Positions 1 through 7,548 of a DNA stretch of 26,381 nucleotides are shown here, in pieces. A program made the translations under genes and the position numbers. The stretch lies in assembly GCA_002305235.1 (NCBI GenBank), contig DBQL01000151.1, forward strand, positions 1,343 to 27,723, read 5' to 3'. The DNA comes from Prevotella sp. UBA1395 (lineage in GTDB: Bacteria > Bacteroidota > Bacteroidia > Bacteroidales > Bacteroidaceae). Below the pieces are notes generated by a model. That model saw only the letters and a program-made list of their open reading frames with translations. It did no database searches and had not been told where the DNA came from. Each line of letters opens with the position of its first letter. Positions within the stretch are counted from its first letter, which is position 1.

Positions 1-66
1 TCTATGCCAACGACGAATTTTGATCGATCGGCATTTATTCGGTTTTTGGCATATCTATAAAAACTC

Positions 67-108
67 AAACCCTCTCGTAGTTTTGGTTACGAGAGGGTTT
101 CTTTTTTG
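67..108. terminator. Bidirectional intrinsic terminator
   Basis: A perfect 13-bp inverted repeat (67-79 and 88-100) with an 8-base loop is followed on the plus strand by CTTTTTTG. On the minus strand the arm is followed by GAGTTTTTA, so it can stop transcription in both directions. It lies about 45 bp past the end of the sigma-factor gene, and probably also ends a plus-strand gene that lies mostly outside the window. Confidence 0.85.
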
Positions 109-146
109 TCCTTTATGATCATTTGTGGTCATGGCAGGCATATCGT

Positions 147-659
147 TCATACGCCGAAATTCTCCATTTCCTGAAACTTCTGCTTGATGGCTTGCCGGCC
201 TCGAAAGATATTCACCTTGACCTGTTCTTCCGATATTTCGAGTATGGCGGCGATGTCCTTATAGCTTTTCCCTTCAAAATCGCGGAGCTGGATGCAACTG
301 CGTTGTTTTTCGGGCAGACCGTCCACGATTTGCCTCACGATGTTCAGCTGGTCGTGTTGGATGGTCTGTTCCGATGGGTTCCGGGTGTTGTCGGCGCGGT
401 CGGTTTGCGCCTCGTCGAGCGATGCAAACTGATTGCTCTGCCGCTTGATGCTGTCCAACGACAGGTTTCGGCATATCGTGAAACAGAAGGCTTCGATGTT
501 TTCAATCTCATTCCATGTCTCTCTGCGGTTCCATATCTTGATGAGCGTCTCCTGCACGATATCCTCGGCCTCGGCACTGTCGAGCGTAATGCGCAGCGCG
601 AGACGGTACAGCTGGTTTTTCAGCGGTAGGATGTCATTGCGGAAATTGATCTCTTTCAT
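147..659 (-). CDS. RNA polymerase sigma-70 factor, ECF subfamily
   Basis: An extracytoplasmic-function sigma factor of 170 residues, a normal length for the family. Region 2 spans about residues 14-78 and contains the core-binding/-10 signature DIVQETLIKIW (33-43). Region 4 spans about 105-160 with the helix-turn-helix segment GLPEKQRSCIQLRDFEGKSY and following residues. It would direct RNA polymerase to a dedicated promoter set; the regulon cannot be read from here. It is the last gene of the topA-aroK-speA-argB block, 114 bp after argB, with no Bacteroidetes-type promoter in that gap, so co-transcription is likely. No anti-sigma gene follows: a terminator comes next. The ATG at 659 is the only start that keeps all of region 2. 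Confidence 0.93.
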   Translation of the reverse strand: MKEINFRNDILPLKNQLYRLALRITLDSAEAEDIVQETLIKIWNRRETWNEIENIEAFCFTICRNLSLDSIKRQSNQFASLDEAQTDRADNTRNPSEQTIQHDQLNIVRQIVDGLPEKQRSCIQLRDFEGKSYKDIAAILEISEEQVKVNIFRGRQAIKQKFQEMENFGV

Positions 660-773
660 CTTGAATGGGGTGAGTGCAGAGCTGTGTATGAGCGTCAGCG
701 GTTGGTCGTCGGAGGGCAGTGGTCCTCGTCGGCCATTGTCATCGGTGACCGTCGGCCATCGTTCCGGCAGCGG

Positions 774-1598
774 TCAGTCGTCGCCTTTAATCATCGTGCC
801 GTGTTTGCCGTCTATGGCTGTCGACAGCGTGATGTTCACTTGCGTCACTCCCGCCTCAACGGCTTTCAGCGCGTTTTCGATCTTGGGAATCATGCCGCCC
901 GAGATAGTGCCATCATTTACATATTTCGTGAAGCTCTTCCGGGTGATGACCGGTATCACGCTGTCGTCATCATCGGGGTTGGCCAGCACCCCCGGTTTCT
1001 CAAAACTGTAGATCAATGTCACGTCATACTGCTTGGCAAGAGCCTTGGCCACTTCCGAGGCGATGGTGTCGGCGTTGGTGTTGAGCATGTTTCCCTTGCC
1101 GTCATGGGTCAGTGGAGCCATCACCGGGGTGATGCCGTTGTCGATCAATGTGTGCAGCATGGTGCCGTCCACACGGTCCACGTCGCCCACAAACCCGAAG
1201 TCGACCGTCTCTTCGTGAGCGTTTCCGCTGTCGTCTGTCAGCGTCATCTTCACGGGTGGTCGTCGGTGACTGCTGATGCTGTTCATGTCGGCTCCCGACA
1301 GTCCGAGGGCATTGATGCCGCACGACTGCAGTCTCGCCACCAAGTGCTTGTTCACCAGTCCGCCGTAGACCATTGTCACCACGTCCAGCATTTCGGCATC
1401 GGTGATGCGGCGTCCGTTCACCATTTTGCTCTCAATACCCAGTTCGGCCGCCACCTTCGTGGCCCTTCTGCCACCGCCGTGAACCAGCAGTTTGTGGCCC
1501 TCGATGGCCGAGAAGTCTTGAAGCAGGGTGGTGAGGCGACTCTCGTCTTCCACGATGGCGCCTCCCACCTTTACGATAGTTATCTTGTCTTTCATCAT
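774..1598 (-). CDS. argB: Acetylglutamate kinase (N-acyl-glutamate kinase)
   Basis: The second enzyme of arginine synthesis, phosphorylating N-acetylglutamate. In some Bacteroidetes the pathway is known to use succinylated intermediates, so the natural acyl group is uncertain. The amino-acid kinase fold is clear: KVGGAIVEDE near the N-terminus (phosphate binding), LVHGGGRRATK, MVNGRRITDAEML, MVYGGLVNK, NTNADTIASEVAKAL and GGMIPKIENALKAVEAG. The open frame extends back to a GTG at 1634. I chose the ATG pair at 1598/1595 because the family begins a few residues before KVGG, giving 274-275 residues. There is a short extra segment around MTLTDDSGNAHEE before FGFVGDVDRVDG. It lies 116 bp downstream of speA, probably in the same transcript. 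Confidence 0.93.
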   Translation of the reverse strand: MMKDKITIVKVGGAIVEDESRLTTLLQDFSAIEGHKLLVHGGGRRATKVAAELGIESKMVNGRRITDAEMLDVVTMVYGGLVNKHLVARLQSCGINALGLSGADMNSISSHRRPPVKMTLTDDSGNAHEETVDFGFVGDVDRVDGTMLHTLIDNGITPVMAPLTHDGKGNMLNTNADTIASEVAKALAKQYDVTLIYSFEKPGVLANPDDDDSVIPVITRKSFTKYVNDGTISGGMIPKIENALKAVEAGVTQVNITLSTAIDGKHGTMIKGDD

Positions 1599-1714
1599 TG
1601 TCACTTGTGTTTGCCCGTCTTCGTCGCGTCGCACTCCTCCCTCAATATCGTGAAAGGAGCGTCTTGGCAGAGGCGGCCGGTCGTGCTGCCGTCGCCCCCG
1701 ACACCCCTTGAGGG

Positions 1715-3607
1715 CTATTCCAAATAAGTATATCCGTAGAGTCCCGAGCGGTAGTTGCTCAAGAACTCCTTGCCTTCTTCCAAGGAGATCTTACCGTTTT
1801 TCACGCTCTTGGTCACCCACTGCTCGAGCTGTCTCACGAGTTTCTTGGGATTATACTGCACATATTCGAGCACCTCCTCCACCGTCTCGCCGTCAAAGAT
1901 CTGGTCGATGTGATACTTTCCGTCCTTCACGCTGATATGGGCCGCGGTGGTATCGCCGAAGAGGTTGTGCATGTCGCCGAGAATCTCCTGATAGGCTCCC
2001 ACGAGGAAAACGCCGAGATAGTAAGGCTCGTTTTTCTTCAACGGGTGCAGTGGAAGCACGTGCGACACATGTCCGTCGGCCACAAAGTTCGCTATTTTGC
2101 CGTCCGAGTCGCAGGTGATGTCCTGCAATGTGGCCTTGCGTGTGGGTCGCTCGTTGAGTCGCTGTATCGGCATGATGGGAAACAGCTGGTCGATGGCCCA
2201 CGAGTCGGGCAGGCTTTGGAAGAGCGAGAAGTTGCAGAAATACTTGTCGGCAAGCAGTTTGTCGAGTCCGCGCAGCTCGTCGGGAATGTGCTTCATGCTC
2301 TTGGAGAGAATGTTGATTTCATGGCATACACTCCAATACATGGCCTCGATTTCTGCCCTTGTGCGCAGGTCTACGATGCCGTGCGAGAACAGTTCGAGTG
2401 CCTCGTCGCGTATTTGCTCGGCGTCGTGCCAATCCTCGAGCATGCCTTTGGGGCTGAGGTTGCACCAGATGTCATAGAGATCTCTCACCAACTGGTGGTC
2501 GGTCTCCTTGGCTTCAAACTCTTCCGGCATCTCGGGCAGCGACGCGGTTTCCAGCACGTCGATGACCAACACCGAGTGGTGTGCGGCCAGAGAGCGTCCG
2601 CTCTCGGTGATCAGGTTGGGATGTGTGATGCCGTTCTTGTTGGCGGCATCCACAAAAGTATAGACGCAGTCGTTCACATACTCCTGAATGGAATAGTTCA
2701 CCGAGCTTTCACTGTTCGACGACCGCGTGCCGTCATAGTCCACCCCGAGTCCGCCGCCACAGTCCACGAAGTCTACATCATAGCCCATCTTGTGCAGGTT
2801 GATATAGTATTGCGCGGCCTCGCGCAGCGCGGTCTGTATGCGTCTGATCTTCGTGATCTGACTGCCGATGTGGAAGTGGATGAGCTTCAGGCAGTCGTGC
2901 ATGCCGATGCTGTCGAGCTTCTCGAGGGCTTGCAACAGCTCCGCCGAGGTGAGTCCGAACTTCGAGGCGTCTCCTCCGCTCTCCTGCCACTTGCCCGACC
3001 CCGATGAGGCGAGCTTGATGCGTATGCCGAGATTGGGCTTCACCTTCAGGTCTTTGGCCACTTTGGCGATGATGTCCAGTTCGTTGAGTTTCTCCACGAC
3101 GATGAAGATGCGCTTGCCCATCTTCTGTGCGAGCAGGGCCAGTTCGATGTAGCTTTGGTCCTTGTATCCGTTGCAGATGATGAGCGAGTCGCTTTGACAC
3201 TGTACGGCGATCACCGCGTGCAGCTCGGGCTTCGACCCGGCCTCAAGTCCGAGGTTGAATTTTCGCCCGTGCGAGATGATCTCCTCTACCACCGGCTGCA
3301 TCTGGTTTACCTTGATGGGGTAGATCACAAAGTTCTCTCCTTTGAAGTCGTATTCCTCTTTGGCCTTGTCAAAGCACGAAGCCGTCTTCTCGATACGGTT
3401 GTCAAGGATATCGGGAAAGCGCAGCAGCACCGGCGCCGTGACATCGCGCAGGGCGAGTTCGTCCATCACGTCACGCAGGTTCACCTCCGTGTTGTCTTTG
3501 CAGGGTGTCACATAGACATCGCCTTGCTCGTTGATACCAAAGTAGGAAGTGCCCCAACCGTTGATGTTGTAAAGCTCCTTCGAATCTTCAATAGTCCATT
3601 TTTTCAT
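1715..3607 (-). CDS. speA: Biosynthetic arginine decarboxylase
   Basis: A PLP-dependent enzyme that converts arginine to agmatine and CO2, the first step of the agmatine route to putrescine and spermidine. The 630-residue length matches the SpeA family. Lys99 in YPIKVNQ is the expected PLP-binding lysine. HFHIGSQ (244-250) and the glycine-rich phosphate-binding DCGGGLGVDYDGT (from residue 282) are present. A later segment around the SESGRSLAAHHSVLV region continues the barrel, followed by the C-terminal beta domain. The start at 3607 gives MKKWTIEDSKELYNINGWGT, which is typical. It sits between aroK and argB on the same strand, pairing an arginine-consuming enzyme with an arginine-making one. 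No clear own promoter was seen upstream. Confidence 0.96.
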   Translation of the reverse strand: MKKWTIEDSKELYNINGWGTSYFGINEQGDVYVTPCKDNTEVNLRDVMDELALRDVTAPVLLRFPDILDNRIEKTASCFDKAKEEYDFKGENFVIYPIKVNQMQPVVEEIISHGRKFNLGLEAGSKPELHAVIAVQCQSDSLIICNGYKDQSYIELALLAQKMGKRIFIVVEKLNELDIIAKVAKDLKVKPNLGIRIKLASSGSGKWQESGGDASKFGLTSAELLQALEKLDSIGMHDCLKLIHFHIGSQITKIRRIQTALREAAQYYINLHKMGYDVDFVDCGGGLGVDYDGTRSSNSESSVNYSIQEYVNDCVYTFVDAANKNGITHPNLITESGRSLAAHHSVLVIDVLETASLPEMPEEFEAKETDHQLVRDLYDIWCNLSPKGMLEDWHDAEQIRDEALELFSHGIVDLRTRAEIEAMYWSVCHEINILSKSMKHIPDELRGLDKLLADKYFCNFSLFQSLPDSWAIDQLFPIMPIQRLNERPTRKATLQDITCDSDGKIANFVADGHVSHVLPLHPLKKNEPYYLGVFLVGAYQEILGDMHNLFGDTTAAHISVKDGKYHIDQIFDGETVEEVLEYVQYNPKKLVRQLEQWVTKSVKNGKISLEEGKEFLSNYRSGLYGYTYLE

Positions 3608-3669
3608 ATAGGAAAAAAAGTAAAAAGAGTGAAATGTTTATCTGTTACAGGGTGAAAACCAATGTTGGG

Positions 3670-4260
3670 CTACTCCATGCGGAGTGTTTTTTTCAACTTG
3701 GCAATGGTTATTTTTATTTTGTCGTAATTGTCCATCAGAGACACGTCCACCGTATGTTTGGCACGGTTGTAATGCGGTTCGCGCAGCTCGAGCTGTTCCC
3801 GGATAAAGGAGTCCACCTCCTCGGGGGTCTTGTTGAGCAGCAGGGGCCTCACGGTCTTGCCCATCTTGAGATGTCTGTGCAGCACCTCGGGCGAGCATTT
3901 CAGATATACGGTCTCTCCCTGCCGGTTGATATAGTCCATGTTGTCGAAGAAGCACGGTGTCCCCCCGCCACAACTGATGATGACGTTTTCAAACTCGGCC
4001 ACCTCGTGGAGCATGTTTCTCTCCACCTCTCTGAAGCCTGCCTCGCCCCGCTCGTCGAATATCTGCTTCACCGTTTTGTGCATGCGGCTCTCGATATACC
4101 AGTCGAGGTCGTAGAAGGGCATGTCCAAGTCGGTCGACAGCGCTTTTCCCACGGTGGTCTTTCCCGACCCCATATATCCTATGAGGATGATTCTCGACCA
4201 TTGCCGTTGCGGCGTGGGGCAGGTGTTGGTGGGGTCTGTGTGGCTCATGTCTTGTTCCAT
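3670..4260 (-). CDS. aroK: Shikimate kinase
   Basis: Phosphorylates shikimate to shikimate 3-phosphate on the route to chorismate and aromatic amino acids; cytosolic. Visible signatures are Walker A GYMGSGKT (residues 28-35), the shikimate-binding DLD (51-53) and Arg in FREVE (about 77), the CGGGT loop (97-101) and the lid arginine in TVRPLLLN (138). The open frame extends to 4389, but that would overlap the end of topA and add a low-complexity stretch. I chose ATG 4260 (196 residues); ATG 4248 is also possible. The first about 20 residues before RIILIGYMGSGKTT are longer than usual and probably unstructured. It follows topA by 71 bp and precedes speA by 62 bp. Confidence 0.93.
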   Translation of the reverse strand: MEQDMSHTDPTNTCPTPQRQWSRIILIGYMGSGKTTVGKALSTDLDMPFYDLDWYIESRMHKTVKQIFDERGEAGFREVERNMLHEVAEFENVIISCGGGTPCFFDNMDYINRQGETVYLKCSPEVLHRHLKMGKTVRPLLLNKTPEEVDSFIREQLELREPHYNRAKHTVDVSLMDNYDKIKITIAKLKKTLRME

Positions 4261-4331
4261 AACATACTTTCGGAGTCGTGATTTCCGGGTTGGGCGAAGT
4301 CCGCGCCGCCTGTGCGCGGGACTTTCACCGG

Positions 4332-6665
4332 TTATTTTTTGGTTTTCTTGGCCTTCGGCGCCGGAGCGTTCTTGATGATTTCCACACACTCCTCGTAGGT
4401 CATGTCGCCGGCCAATGCCCGTTCGTGCAACTTCTTGTCGATGCGGTAGTTCTGTCCGTCGCAGGCGATATAGGGTCCGTAGCGACCCTTGAGAAGTTCC
4501 AGCTTCATGTCGCTTTCAAAGGTCTTGATGTGGCGTTCCTTCTCTTGGTCGCGCTTGTCCTGAATGAGCTTGGTGGCTGTCTCGAGCGTGATGGTCATGG
4601 GATCCTCGCCCTTGGGCAGCGACACATACTTGTGATCGTGGAGCACGTATGGTCCGAACCGACCCTTGCCGATGCTCACCTCCTTACCCTCGAAGGTGCC
4701 GAGGGTGCGCGGCAGCTTGAAGAGTTCCATCGCCTCGGCGAGCGTGATGGTCTCGATGCTCAGGTCTTTGGGAATTTGCGCGAAGCGTGGTTTCTCCTCG
4801 TCGTCGGCCGACCCGATTTGCACCATCGGTCCGAAGCGCCCTATTTTGACAAACACCGGCTTGCCCGTCGCGGGCTCCTCGCCGAGCTGTCGTTCGCCCA
4901 CCTTGTGCTCCGAGCGACTTTTCATCACGTTGTCTACCGTGGGCGTGAAGTCTTTGTAAAACTTCACCATCATCTTTTTCCATTCGTCCTTGCCCTCGGC
5001 AATAGCGTCAAACTGTCGCTCCACCTTCGCGGTGAAGTTGTAATCCATGATTTCGGGGAAGTTGGCCAGCAGGAAATCGTTCACCACGATACCGATGTCG
5101 GTGGGCAGCAGCTTGCCTTTCTCCGAGCCGGCCATCTCTTTCTTGTTCTTCGCGCTGATGAGATTGCCCTTGAGGGTATCGATGACGTATGGGCGTTCGG
5201 TGCCCGGCTTGTCGCCCTTCTGCACATACTCGCGCTGCTGGATGGTCGAGATGGTGGGCGCGTAGGTCGACGGGCGGCCTATGCCCAGCTCCTCGAGCTT
5301 GTGCACGAGCGATGCCTCGGTATAGCGCAGCGGTCCCTGCGAGAACCGCTCGGTAGAGGTTATCTCGCGGCGTTCGAGCTTGCTGCCCACCCGAAGGGCC
5401 GGCAACAGGTTGCTCTCTTCCTGCGTGTTGTCATCGTCATCGGTCGACTCGTGATACACCTTGATGAATCCATCAAAGGCCACCACTTCGCCGGTAGCGA
5501 TAAATTTCTCTTCCACGCCGTCGATATCGATGGTCACCGTGGTCTTCTCTATCTGCGCGTCGGCCATCTGCGAGGCGATGGTGCGTTTCCAGATGAGGTC
5601 GTAAAGCCGGCGCTCCTGACTCGTCCACTCGTTGTCTGTCTCTTGGCTGAAGGTGGGTCGGATGGCCTCGTGGGCCTCCTGTGCGCCCTTGGCGTGGGTG
5701 TGATAGTTGCGCGGATTGCTGTATTCCTTGCCGTAGGTCTTCACGATCTCGTCCTTGCTGGCATTGATGGCGAGCGTGGAGAGGTTCACGCTGTCGGTTC
5801 GCATGTAGGTGATGCGTCCGCTCTCGTAGAGTCGTTGTGCCACCATCATGGTCTGGCTCACGGTGAACCCGAGCTTGCGGGCAGCCTCCTGCTGGAGCGT
5901 AGAGGTGGTGAACGGTGGCGCGGGGGTGCGTTTCAGGGGTTTCTTCACGATGTTCTCCACGGCAAAGGAGGCATCCTTGCACTTGCCGAGGAAGACCACG
6001 GCCTCCTCATGGGTCTTGAACCGCTTGTCCAACTCGGCCTTCACCTCACTCTTGCTGCCGTCGGCATTGGTGACGGCGAAGATGCCGTTGACACGATAGA
6101 AGGGTTCCGAGGCAAAAGCCTGAATCTCGCGCTCGCGCTCCACGATGAGGCGCACGGCCACGCTCTGCACGCGTCCGGCCGAGAGGGCGGGCTTCACCTT
6201 GCGCCACAGCACGGGCGAGAGTTTGAAACCCACGATGCGGTCGAGCAGGCGACGGGCCTGTTGCGCGTTGACGAGATTCATGTCGAGGTGCCGGGGATGC
6301 TGTATGGCATCGAGGATGGCACTCTTGGTAATCTCATGGAACACGATGCGCGAGGTGTTCCGTTCGTCCAGTCCGAGCACCTCGCAGAGATGCCAACTGA
6401 TGGCCTCTCCCTCGCGGTCCTCATCGGATGCCAGCCAAATGTTGCCGGCTGCCTTGGCGCTTTTCTTCAGGTCGGCCACTATTTTCTTCTTCTCCTCGGG
6501 AATCTCATAGTCGGGTTCGAGAGTATCTTCATTGATGCTGAGTTCTTTTTTCTTCAGGTCGCGGATGTGTCCGTAAGACGACATCACCTTAAAATCCTTG
6601 CCAAGAAATTTCTCTATGGTCTTGGCCTTGGCAGGACTCTCTACGATAACCAAATTATCTTGCAT
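4332..6665 (-). CDS. topA: DNA topoisomerase I (type IA)
   Basis: Relaxes negative supercoils by single-strand passage. The Toprim domain occupies about residues 1-115 with VIVESPAKAKTIEKFLG and the metal-binding DEDREGEAISWH (81-92). The active-site tyrosine is Tyr287 in GRITYMRTDSVNLS. The C-terminal part carries at least three repeats with the GRFGP/GRYGP signature (GRFGPMVQIG, GRFGPYVLHD, GRYGPYIACD) instead of Cys4 zinc fingers, and ends in a lysine-rich tail. The frame is open to a TTG at 6695, but the family begins right at MQDNLVIVES, so ATG 6665 is chosen (777 residues). A TAnnTTTG box lies 28 bp upstream. It is the first gene of the five-gene minus-strand block. Confidence 0.97.
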   Translation of the reverse strand: MQDNLVIVESPAKAKTIEKFLGKDFKVMSSYGHIRDLKKKELSINEDTLEPDYEIPEEKKKIVADLKKSAKAAGNIWLASDEDREGEAISWHLCEVLGLDERNTSRIVFHEITKSAILDAIQHPRHLDMNLVNAQQARRLLDRIVGFKLSPVLWRKVKPALSAGRVQSVAVRLIVEREREIQAFASEPFYRVNGIFAVTNADGSKSEVKAELDKRFKTHEEAVVFLGKCKDASFAVENIVKKPLKRTPAPPFTTSTLQQEAARKLGFTVSQTMMVAQRLYESGRITYMRTDSVNLSTLAINASKDEIVKTYGKEYSNPRNYHTHAKGAQEAHEAIRPTFSQETDNEWTSQERRLYDLIWKRTIASQMADAQIEKTTVTIDIDGVEEKFIATGEVVAFDGFIKVYHESTDDDDNTQEESNLLPALRVGSKLERREITSTERFSQGPLRYTEASLVHKLEELGIGRPSTYAPTISTIQQREYVQKGDKPGTERPYVIDTLKGNLISAKNKKEMAGSEKGKLLPTDIGIVVNDFLLANFPEIMDYNFTAKVERQFDAIAEGKDEWKKMMVKFYKDFTPTVDNVMKSRSEHKVGERQLGEEPATGKPVFVKIGRFGPMVQIGSADDEEKPRFAQIPKDLSIETITLAEAMELFKLPRTLGTFEGKEVSIGKGRFGPYVLHDHKYVSLPKGEDPMTITLETATKLIQDKRDQEKERHIKTFESDMKLELLKGRYGPYIACDGQNYRIDKKLHERALAGDMTYEECVEIIKNAPAPKAKKTKK

Positions 6666-6692
6666 ACTTCCACTTGATTGTTTAATGGTTGG

Positions 6693-6700
6693 CAAAAGTA
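6693..6700 (-). promoter_or_regulatory. Bacteroidetes -7 box for topA
   Basis: TACTTTTG on the minus strand matches TAnnTTTG and ends 28 bp before the topA ATG. No good -33 TTG is visible at the usual distance, so this is a moderate call. Confidence 0.5.
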
Positions 6701-7099
6701 ATAATAACTTTTCGCATACACATTATTATATAGAGATAATTTTTGTTTTTTTAATAATGAGGTGCGAGAGTTGCGGCGTGAAGTCGGTACCGGCAGGTCG
6801 CAGGCATCTCGAGGGTTTCGCGACCGGTCTTGGTGATGGCGGTGGGCAATGGTCAGGGTGGGTGGTGATGATGGTAAATGTGTTGTGATATTTCATCAAA
6901 AACAGAGGTTCCGTGGCATGATGAAAGAGACGGTGTGATGGGGTGGGGAGAAGATAACGAGGCGATGGGGGCGTGGAACGATGGCGAACCGATGGGTGGT
7001 GGCAGGTGGCCGTGTCGCGCGAAAAAGGCGTTTTTGTCGTGCCGCCACGGTTTTTTCAAGCGGAATCGGACGCGGAAACGACAAGGTGACCGACGGGTT
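6701..7099. other. Gene-free stretch, G-rich on plus strand
   Basis: No convincing gene was found on either strand; the short open frames have low-complexity translations. After an AT-rich start the plus strand becomes strongly G-rich, with clusters of GGG/GGGG runs at 6844-6865 and 6940-6971. It separates the divergent topA and C10-protease genes. Confidence 0.5.
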
Positions 7100-7208
7100 G
7101 CCGCGCGATAAGAACGTAATCGCGCGGCCAAAGGGTAGTAATCGCGGCGCGAAAAGAACCTAATCGCGAGGCGAAAAGATAGCAATCGCAAAGCGATGAA
7201 ATATCAAT
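7100..7208. repeat. 22-bp direct tandem repeats, four units plus a decayed fifth
   Basis: Units at 7100-7121, 7122-7143, 7144-7165 and 7166-7187 are each exactly 22 bp and end in TAATC or CAATC. A degenerate fifth copy runs to about 7208. The best unit (7166-7187) reads GCGAGGCGAAAAGATAGC followed by AATC. The core GCGAAAAGATAG(T/C)AATCGC recurs in both arms of the palindrome at 20901-20953. The units are contiguous with no unique spacers, so this is not a CRISPR array. Confidence 0.85.
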
Positions 7209-7214
7209 ATTTTA

Positions 7215-7265
7215 CAGGTTGTTGTGTATCAGTGGGTTATATAAATCGTGATTTTTGCCGATTTT
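7215..7265. repeat. 51-bp conserved tail, copy 1 of dispersed element
   Basis: Aligned without gaps to 20974-21024 it is identical at 39 of 51 positions, and the last 17 bases (ending TTTTTGCCGATTTT) are identical. It lies just after the tandem 22-mers, as copy 2 lies just after the palindrome. Confidence 0.75.
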
Positions 7266-7511
7266 CGGACCGAAGGCAGGGATGATGCGGTACAATCGCC
7301 GGATTTGTGCGATTTTATCAAAATATTTCAACGTTTTTTTTTCTTCTCCGAGGGTGCCGTGCCCGTCCTGCGGAGTAGCAGGAGACAAGCCTCCGTCAGT
7401 AGGCCGCGCGCGGACCGGTGGCGATGGCTGAACACGTGCGAACGGCGAGTGCCGACGGCGTGCGAACGAGAAAAATACGGTCGGCGAAGTGGCGTTTGCC
7501 ACGGTTTTGAT

Positions 7512-7519
7512 TATCTTTG
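7512..7519 (+). promoter_or_regulatory. -7 box for the C10 protease gene
   Basis: TATCTTTG matches TAnnTTTG and ends 29 bp before the ATG at 7549. Its presence supports starting the gene at 7549 and not at the upstream open-frame start at 7489. A TTTG at 7495-7498 is closer than the usual -33 spacing. Confidence 0.6.
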
Positions 7520-7548
7520 CAGGTGTCAAACCGCAATACCTGCCGAGT

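Noticed and set aside
1..60. Possible ends of an upstream plus-strand gene (TAA at 58-60 in one frame, TGA at 21-23 in another).
   Set aside because: Only about 20 codons are visible and the frames cannot be told apart. The terminator at 67-100 suggests some gene ends here, but nothing can be named.
684..1727. A 347-codon plus-strand frame opposite argB.
   Set aside because: Shadow frame; the minus strand encodes unmistakable ArgB motifs.
4278..6677. A 799-codon open frame on the plus strand opposite topA.
   Set aside because: It is antisense to a clearly conserved topoisomerase gene, its translation has shadow-like Leu/Val/His-rich composition, and such frames are common in GC-rich coding DNA.
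6853..7191. Minus-strand frame rich in Arg, Pro and His.
   Set aside because: Low-complexity translation of G-rich and repeat DNA; no start signals or homology recognised.
7100..7208. CRISPR array.
   Set aside because: The 22-bp units are contiguous with no unique spacers, and no cas gene is present.
7212..7529. A 105-codon minus-strand frame, and the similar frame at 20707-21057, sharing KIGKN and LI-N-like text.
   Set aside because: The likeness comes from the shared 51-bp repeat tail; the rest of the two translations differs and is low complexity, so they are not a gene family on this evidence.
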